A stretch of 64,000 bases of DNA. Origin: Microbulbifer sp. MI-G (lineage in GTDB: Bacteria; Pseudomonadota; Gammaproteobacteria; Pseudomonadales; Cellvibrionaceae). The notes below the pieces were generated by a model, which worked only from the letters and a program-made list of their open reading frames with translations, was not told where the DNA came from and ran no database searches. Below are positions 59,628 to 64,000 of the stretch, piece by piece. The position numbers and the translations under genes were made by a program. Position 1 is the first letter of the stretch. The number at the start of each line of letters is the position of its first letter. The stretch covers positions 434,001-498,000 of the forward strand of contig NZ_CP098023.1 in assembly GCF_030440425.1 (NCBI RefSeq), in the 5' to 3' direction.

Positions 59628-59835
59628 AACTTACGCAGCTGCTTGTCGGGTGTCCATTGTTATCCGCCAACCCTGAATGGCCCCAGAGTAGTGGCTGGCG
59701 AGGAAACAGTGCCACTCTCACTGCGGGGTTGCCTTCTTGCCCGTACAGGCAGTGATGTCTTGTGCACCGCCTTGCGCCTGTCAGGTTTCCGGGTGTATCG
59801 CACTGTGCACTGCGGAGAAAGTGTAGTCGAAAAAC

Positions 59836-60453
59836 TTACCGGAAAAGCGATTTTATGCGGGCACTGATACCGTGAAAAAACTGGTGCTTGCTTTTCGCCC
59901 GGTCGCCGGTGAGAAAATTGATCTGGATCGATTGCCGTTTGCCTTTGAAGCTGCGGTAGCCGTGCCAGCAATTATTGGTCACCTTAAAAGCGACCAGTGC
60001 ACCGGGGCCGGGCAGTAATTCATTGGCATAGTCTTCCATGTCGTCACCACTGCGCAGGATACGCAGCCGCCCGGTGGGTGCCGGCCAGGTTTCATTCAGG
60101 TAGACCAGCACGGTGATCAGTTTGCTTTTGGAATCGGTGTGGATACGCCCATCCTTGGCCCGGGAATAACCGCGCAGGGTGGCCATCATCGGTTTGTCGG
60201 TGAGGTCCAGTTGAAACTTCTCCCCGAGAATTTGTCGTACCTCCGCGCTGTCGAACTGCTCCACAAAGCGGCGCAGCGGTTCGCTGGTCTTGACATCCTC
60301 AATATTGAAGCTGCCGCCCTTGTGCAGTGAAGGAAAACTTCGAATCAGGGTGGTGGCCTCATCCGGGGGCAGGGACTGCTCCAGATAAAAGTGCGGGAAT
60401 GGAGCGGATTGCACCTCAGCGGCATGCAGCCGGTCAATAGCAAGTTGGGACAT
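59836..60453 (-). CDS. 2-oxoglutarate/Fe(II)-dependent oxygenase
   Basis: 205 aa. Cupin-type iron site: HTD in GRIHTDSKSKLITVLVYLNE and His in NNCWHGYRSF, with the Arg that binds 2-oxoglutarate in KGKRQSIQINFL. The PHYH/P4H-like double-stranded fold spans about 90-185. Relatives hydroxylate proteins or small molecules; the substrate is unknown. Stand-alone gene. Confidence 0.9.
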   Translation of the reverse strand: MSQLAIDRLHAAEVQSAPFPHFYLEQSLPPDEATTLIRSFPSLHKGGSFNIEDVKTSEPLRRFVEQFDSAEVRQILGEKFQLDLTDKPMMATLRGYSRAKDGRIHTDSKSKLITVLVYLNETWPAPTGRLRILRSGDDMEDYANELLPGPGALVAFKVTNNCWHGYRSFKGKRQSIQINFLTGDRAKSKHQFFHGISARIKSLFR

Positions 60454-60566
60454 GATCGGGCAACTCTCCCTGTACTGTGGAACACTTCCTTTATATCACC
60501 TCTATTATCTCCGAGATGGTACAAATTGCATCAAAATTGTGTCCTCTTCCGACGAGAGTGGACCGG

Positions 60567-61964
60567 TTAGAGTCTACCGCTGCGTTTCAAGCACCAGTAG
60601 GCTTCAATCAGGGCCTGGTGCAGGCTTTCCGGGCGCGAGTCCACCACCAGCACGTTATGTGCCTGCAGTTGCTGCAGCAATCGCGTGCGCCTGTGCAAAA
60701 AATCCCTTGCCGCGGCGTAATCCACCGCACCGGCAAAATCCCCGATCCGCTGCTGTACCAAGTGGTCCACGGCTGTTTCCCGCAGGCTCGCCACCATCAC
60801 CAGGTGGCTGCGGGTGAGCAGGCCCACTGCTGCGAGCAGTTCCTCGCTGTCCTCGTCGCGCAGGTTGGTAATCAGGATCACCAGGCTGCGGCGCTTGTGC
60901 TGGCTCAGCAGTTGCTGGGCTGCGCCGCTGTAGTCCGCGCTGCCGGTTCCGGAATGCAAATCGTAGACATTATTCAACAGCAGGTTGATGGCACTTTCCC
61001 CTTTCACTGGCGGCAGCTGTCCGCCGGAACTGTCATGTCCGGCGGCAAAGGCCTGCAGACCCACAGCATCCCCCTGTTTAATCGCTACATAGGCGGACAG
61101 TAACAGGCCGTTGAGGGCGTGGTCGAAATGGCTCAGCTTTCCGTCCTTGGCGCGCATGCGTCGACCGCAATCGAGCATATAGAGAATTTCCTGGTCGCGT
61201 TCGTCCTGGTATTCACGGCTGATTAATTTGCGCAAGCGCGAACTGGCACGCCAATCTACCTGACGCTGACTGTCACCCCGGCGGTACTCGCGCAGCTGGC
61301 GAAAGTCCATGCCTTCTCCGCGACGCTGTTGCTGGTGCAGGCCCAGCCTGCGCAGGGTCTGTTCGGTGGAGAGCGCCTGCAGTGAGGAGATGCCGAGGAA
61401 ATTGGGGTAGACCTTTACCGATTGCTCCTGTCCCAGCCAGGCGCGGGTTTGCCACAGGCCCCAGGGGGAGTCGGCGAGGATCTCTATTCGACCGAAATTG
61501 GCACTGCCGCGGCGGTGCGGCACCAGGGTGTATTCAATAGAGACTTCCTGCCCCGGCTGCAACTGTGCCCGGCATGGTAGCCAGGTGCTTGCCAGTTGCT
61601 GCGGCACACTGTCGCAGACGGAGAGCTGCAGCAAGCGCGGACCACTGTTGCGCAGAGTTAAGCGGGTACAGTTGCGCACGCCAAGCGCCAGATTGCCCGG
61701 CAAGCGGCGTTCGCCCGCAAGGTCGGTAATACGGCGACCGGTCAGGAAATCCAGCAGGGCCGCGCCGATCAGCAGAATCCCGCCTGTCCACCAGGCTGCC
61801 TCGAGCAGCCCTGTGGCTGCGGGCAACCAGATGCGCGCGCTGCTGATTGCCAGGGCTGCCAGGCACCAGTAACCGAGCAGTTTTACCAGGCGTTGGCTGG
61901 GTCCTGGGCGGCCGTTCTGGATCGGAGTGGCTTGCATCTCTGTGGCGGCAGCGCTTTGGGTCAC
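60567..61964 (-). CDS. DUF58 domain protein
   Basis: 465 aa. Two N-terminal membrane segments (about 30-80) precede a beta domain and the DUF58 motif FRQLREYRRGDSQRQVDWRA, then a vWA-like fold (EILYMLDCGRRM). GTG start overlapping the stop of the MoxR gene. DUF58 proteins partner MoxR ATPases in putative chaperone/insertase systems, here with a DUF4350 protein. Confidence 0.92.
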   Translation of the reverse strand: MTQSAAATEMQATPIQNGRPGPSQRLVKLLGYWCLAALAISSARIWLPAATGLLEAAWWTGGILLIGAALLDFLTGRRITDLAGERRLPGNLALGVRNCTRLTLRNSGPRLLQLSVCDSVPQQLASTWLPCRAQLQPGQEVSIEYTLVPHRRGSANFGRIEILADSPWGLWQTRAWLGQEQSVKVYPNFLGISSLQALSTEQTLRRLGLHQQQRRGEGMDFRQLREYRRGDSQRQVDWRASSRLRKLISREYQDERDQEILYMLDCGRRMRAKDGKLSHFDHALNGLLLSAYVAIKQGDAVGLQAFAAGHDSSGGQLPPVKGESAINLLLNNVYDLHSGTGSADYSGAAQQLLSQHKRRSLVILITNLRDEDSEELLAAVGLLTRSHLVMVASLRETAVDHLVQQRIGDFAGAVDYAAARDFLHRRTRLLQQLQAHNVLVVDSRPESLHQALIEAYWCLKRSGRL

Positions 61965-62965
61965 AGTCGCGGTGCCTCAACACTGTCGAGAATCTGTGTC
62001 AGGGCGCTGTCTGCGGTTTCTCCGTCGATCTCCATATCCGGGGACAGGCTCACGCGGTGGCGCATTACCGGAATCGCCATGGCTTTGATATCGTCGGGCA
62101 GAACGAAGGCCCGGTCCTGCAACAGGGCGCTGGCACGGGCCGCCTGCAGCAGGCCGATACTGGCGCGCGGGCCCGCCGGGCTGCGCAGTTGGGTGGCCTC
62201 GCGGGTGGCTCGAACCAACCGCACGGCGTAGTCCAGCACCTGCTGGTCCAGGGCGACCTGGGGTATCAGCGCCTGTAGTTGCTGCAGCTGCTCGATGGTG
62301 ATTTCGCCAGCCGGTTTTGCCTGCAGGTGCTGTTCGATGCGGCCGCTGCTGGCGGCGGCAGCCAGTTGCCGCTCCGCTTCCAGGCTGGGGTAGTCGATCA
62401 GGACCTTGAGCAGGAAGCGGTCGAGTTCCGCCTCCGGCAGCGGGTAGGTGCCTTCCTGTTCAATAGGGTTCTGGGTGGCGAGCACCATAAAGGGATTGGG
62501 TACTGAGAGTGCCTCGCCGTCAATAGTGACCTGCTTTTCCTGCATCACTTCCAGCAGCGCCGCCTGGGTTTTGGCCGGGGCGCGGTTGATTTCGTCTGCC
62601 AGCAGCAGGTTGGTGAAGACCGGGCCGCGGCGTACCTCGAAACGGCTCTCGCCCATGTTGTACATGGCGTGACCGGTAACATCCGCCGGCATCAGGTCCG
62701 GGGTGAACTGGATGCGGCGAAAGCTGCCACCAAAACAATTGGCCAGGGTGCGCACCAACAGGGTTTTGCCGAGGCCGGGCACACCCTCCAGGAGCACGTG
62801 GCCCGAGGCCAGCAGGGCTACCAGAACCTGGTCGACAACTTGTTCCTGGCCAATCAGCAGGCGGTTGATATTGTTGCGCAGCAACTGCAATTGGGCACAG
62901 GCGGCCTGCCAGTCCGGCGTGTTGTGGTGGGTTTGCTGTTCTGGTTGAAGGATGGTATCGCTCAT
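61961..62965 (-). CDS. MoxR-family AAA+ ATPase
   Basis: 334 aa. Walker A GVPGLGKTLLVRTLA, Walker B LLADEINRAPAKTQAALLEV and the arginine finger region in LPEAELDRFLLK. Proposed to act as a chaperone for the partner vWA/DUF58 protein. ATG overlaps the stop of the upstream DUF4350 gene, and its stop overlaps the start of the DUF58 gene. Confidence 0.95.
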   Translation of the reverse strand: MSDTILQPEQQTHHNTPDWQAACAQLQLLRNNINRLLIGQEQVVDQVLVALLASGHVLLEGVPGLGKTLLVRTLANCFGGSFRRIQFTPDLMPADVTGHAMYNMGESRFEVRRGPVFTNLLLADEINRAPAKTQAALLEVMQEKQVTIDGEALSVPNPFMVLATQNPIEQEGTYPLPEAELDRFLLKVLIDYPSLEAERQLAAAASSGRIEQHLQAKPAGEITIEQLQQLQALIPQVALDQQVLDYAVRLVRATREATQLRSPAGPRASIGLLQAARASALLQDRAFVLPDDIKAMAIPVMRHRVSLSPDMEIDGETADSALTQILDSVEAPRL

Positions 62966-64000
62966 AGGACTGCCTCGATTCGCTGCAGGGTGCGCATGTG
63001 TTCAGTAAAGGATTCTTCGCTGGCCGCCGGTATTCCCCACAGGCTGGCGATGATGTCGTGTTCGCTGAGACCTGTTGCGGCACTCAGCCTCTCAGCCAGC
63101 TTGTGCCGGGATCCGGGGTCGGCGTCAGTGGCGCTGAGTCGGCGCAACAGTTCGGCGCGCTGGCCGCGCAGTAGCTGTTCGCAGTGGTCCTGTTGCCAGT
63201 AGTAGTGGCCACAGGCGGAGATATGCTCCAGCAGGGAGCGGCGCTTGGCTTCCGGGGCCGGTTGCAGGGGACCGAATCGGCGCGCGCGCAGCAACAACCA
63301 GCCGAGCAGGGCCAGAGCACCGGCAAAGAAGCCCTCTGCGGCGTATTTGCGCGCCAGGTAACTGAGCGATTCGAAACGCGGCCGGGTCAGGAAGACAAAC
63401 TCGCCGTTACCGGCCAGCAGTTGCAGGAAATAGGCATGATCGAAGTGTCCGATACGCTGAGAGTGCCAGATCTCGCTATCGGTCAGCAGGGTAATGACAC
63501 CGCTGCCCCGTTCAAATTGCATAAAGGGCACGGCTTCGTCGTCGCGCCATACCCTGGCCCAGAATACCGGTGCATCGGCGACAGTATTGTCGTCGAGTCC
63601 GGGATGGTAAAGCAGGTGGCTGGCATTGAAATGCAACTGGAACTCCACACCACTGTCCGAGGTCAGGCTGACCAGATCCTGTGGCTCCACTTCCGGGTTG
63701 CGGGGCTTCTCCCGAGCGATTTCAGCTTGCGCCTCTTTCTGTGTGGAGTCGTCTTTACCAATCCTGCGGTTGTACTCGCGCAGGGCCTCGCCGGGGCTCT
63801 GCTGCGGGCCCAGTTCGGCATCTTCACCGAGCAGTTGCTGCAGGGGTTGGGCGAAGTCGTACTCCTCGTGCCCCTGCATAATGGAGACATTCAGTGCTTC
63901 CAGCAGCCAGTCGCGCGCTTCACTGCGCTGCTCCTCAACATCAAAGCCCTCGGTGCGCGCCACCACAATGGCATGGCCACCGCTCTGTACCCAGTCCAGC
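62962..64000 (-). CDS. DUF4350 domain protein, 5' end cut by window
   Basis: At least 345 codons seen. The frame stays open to the window edge (LDWVQSGGHAIVVARTEGFD), so the true start lies beyond it; the DUF4350 glutamine amidotransferase-like fold is expected there. A membrane segment (GFFAGALALLGWLLLRA, about 200-220) and a basic cytoplasmic tail follow. First visible gene of the DUF4350-MoxR-DUF58 operon, whose proteins probably work together at the membrane. Confidence 0.85.
   Translation of the reverse strand, partial: LDWVQSGGHAIVVARTEGFDVEEQRSEARDWLLEALNVSIMQGHEEYDFAQPLQQLLGEDAELGPQQSPGEALREYNRRIGKDDSTQKEAQAEIAREKPRNPEVEPQDLVSLTSDSGVEFQLHFNASHLLYHPGLDDNTVADAPVFWARVWRDDEAVPFMQFERGSGVITLLTDSEIWHSQRIGHFDHAYFLQLLAGNGEFVFLTRPRFESLSYLARKYAAEGFFAGALALLGWLLLRARRFGPLQPAPEAKRRSLLEHISACGHYYWQQDHCEQLLRGQRAELLRRLSATDADPGSRHKLAERLSAATGLSEHDIIASLWGIPAASEESFTEHMRTLQRIEAVL

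Overview
The window looks like a marine-type gammaproteobacterium, probably from the Cellvibrionales (Microbulbifer-like); that assignment is inferred from gene content and order. The macromolecular-synthesis cluster (rpsU, a yqeY gene, dnaG, rpoD) lies back to back with tsaD, folB and folK, the order known from pseudomonads and relatives. The core DNA is GC-rich by eye. Two stretches, about 2.2-8.3 kb and 13.7-16.4 kb, are clearly AT-rich and look acquired.

Layout. 1-1.05 kb: 3'-truncated RND efflux adaptor. 1.5-8.3 kb: AT-rich accessory block with decayed IS1380- and IS5-family transposases, two divergent paralogous secreted proteins sharing one promoter palindrome, and a NarL-type response regulator/7TM sensor kinase pair. 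8.3-13.2 kb: an NAD salvage locus (NrtR repressor, an uncharacterised radical SAM protein, NadM-Nudix, nicotinamide phosphoribosyltransferase) with two matching candidate NrtR operators. 13.2-16.9 kb: island debris (IS6-family remnants, Rhs toxin tail, immunity-like ORFs) ending at the 3' end of a CAU tRNA. 17-25 kb: dgkA, rpoD, dnaG, yqeY, rpsU, tsaD, folB, folK. 25-30.2 kb: DJ-1/PfpI protein, an OmpR-type two-component system, pteridine reductase and cca. 30.3-30.5 kb: a candidate small RNA with its own promoter and terminator. 30.7-36.4 kb: a HTH/pseudo-receiver protein and the stress operon prkA-yeaH-spoVR. 36.9-43 kb: galE, valine catabolism genes mmsA-mmsB and an exported subtilase. 43.4-56.7 kb: mostly housekeeping genes (AI-2E-type permease, twin M15 peptidases, pckA, hslO, Deg-like protease, hslR, yrfG, lysoplasmalogenase, cysK, cysQ), a HicB-like protein and an outer membrane protein. 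56.8-59.6 kb: a TonB receptor with a Met-rich segment and a His-rich DUF2946 protein, probably for copper. 59.8-64 kb: a 2OG-Fe(II) oxygenase and the DUF58-MoxR-DUF4350 operon, cut by the window end.

How it fits together. NrtR probably senses NAD status and controls nicotinamide salvage through NadV and NadM; the radical SAM gene lies between the two operators and may be an undescribed member of the regulon. The two-component system at 5.7-8.2 kb is a plausible activator of the paralogous secreted proteins, because both promoters carry the same palindrome just upstream of the -35 region; this link is inference. The tRNA at 17 kb has served as a boundary: everything on its 3' side is island debris and everything on its 5' side is conserved core.
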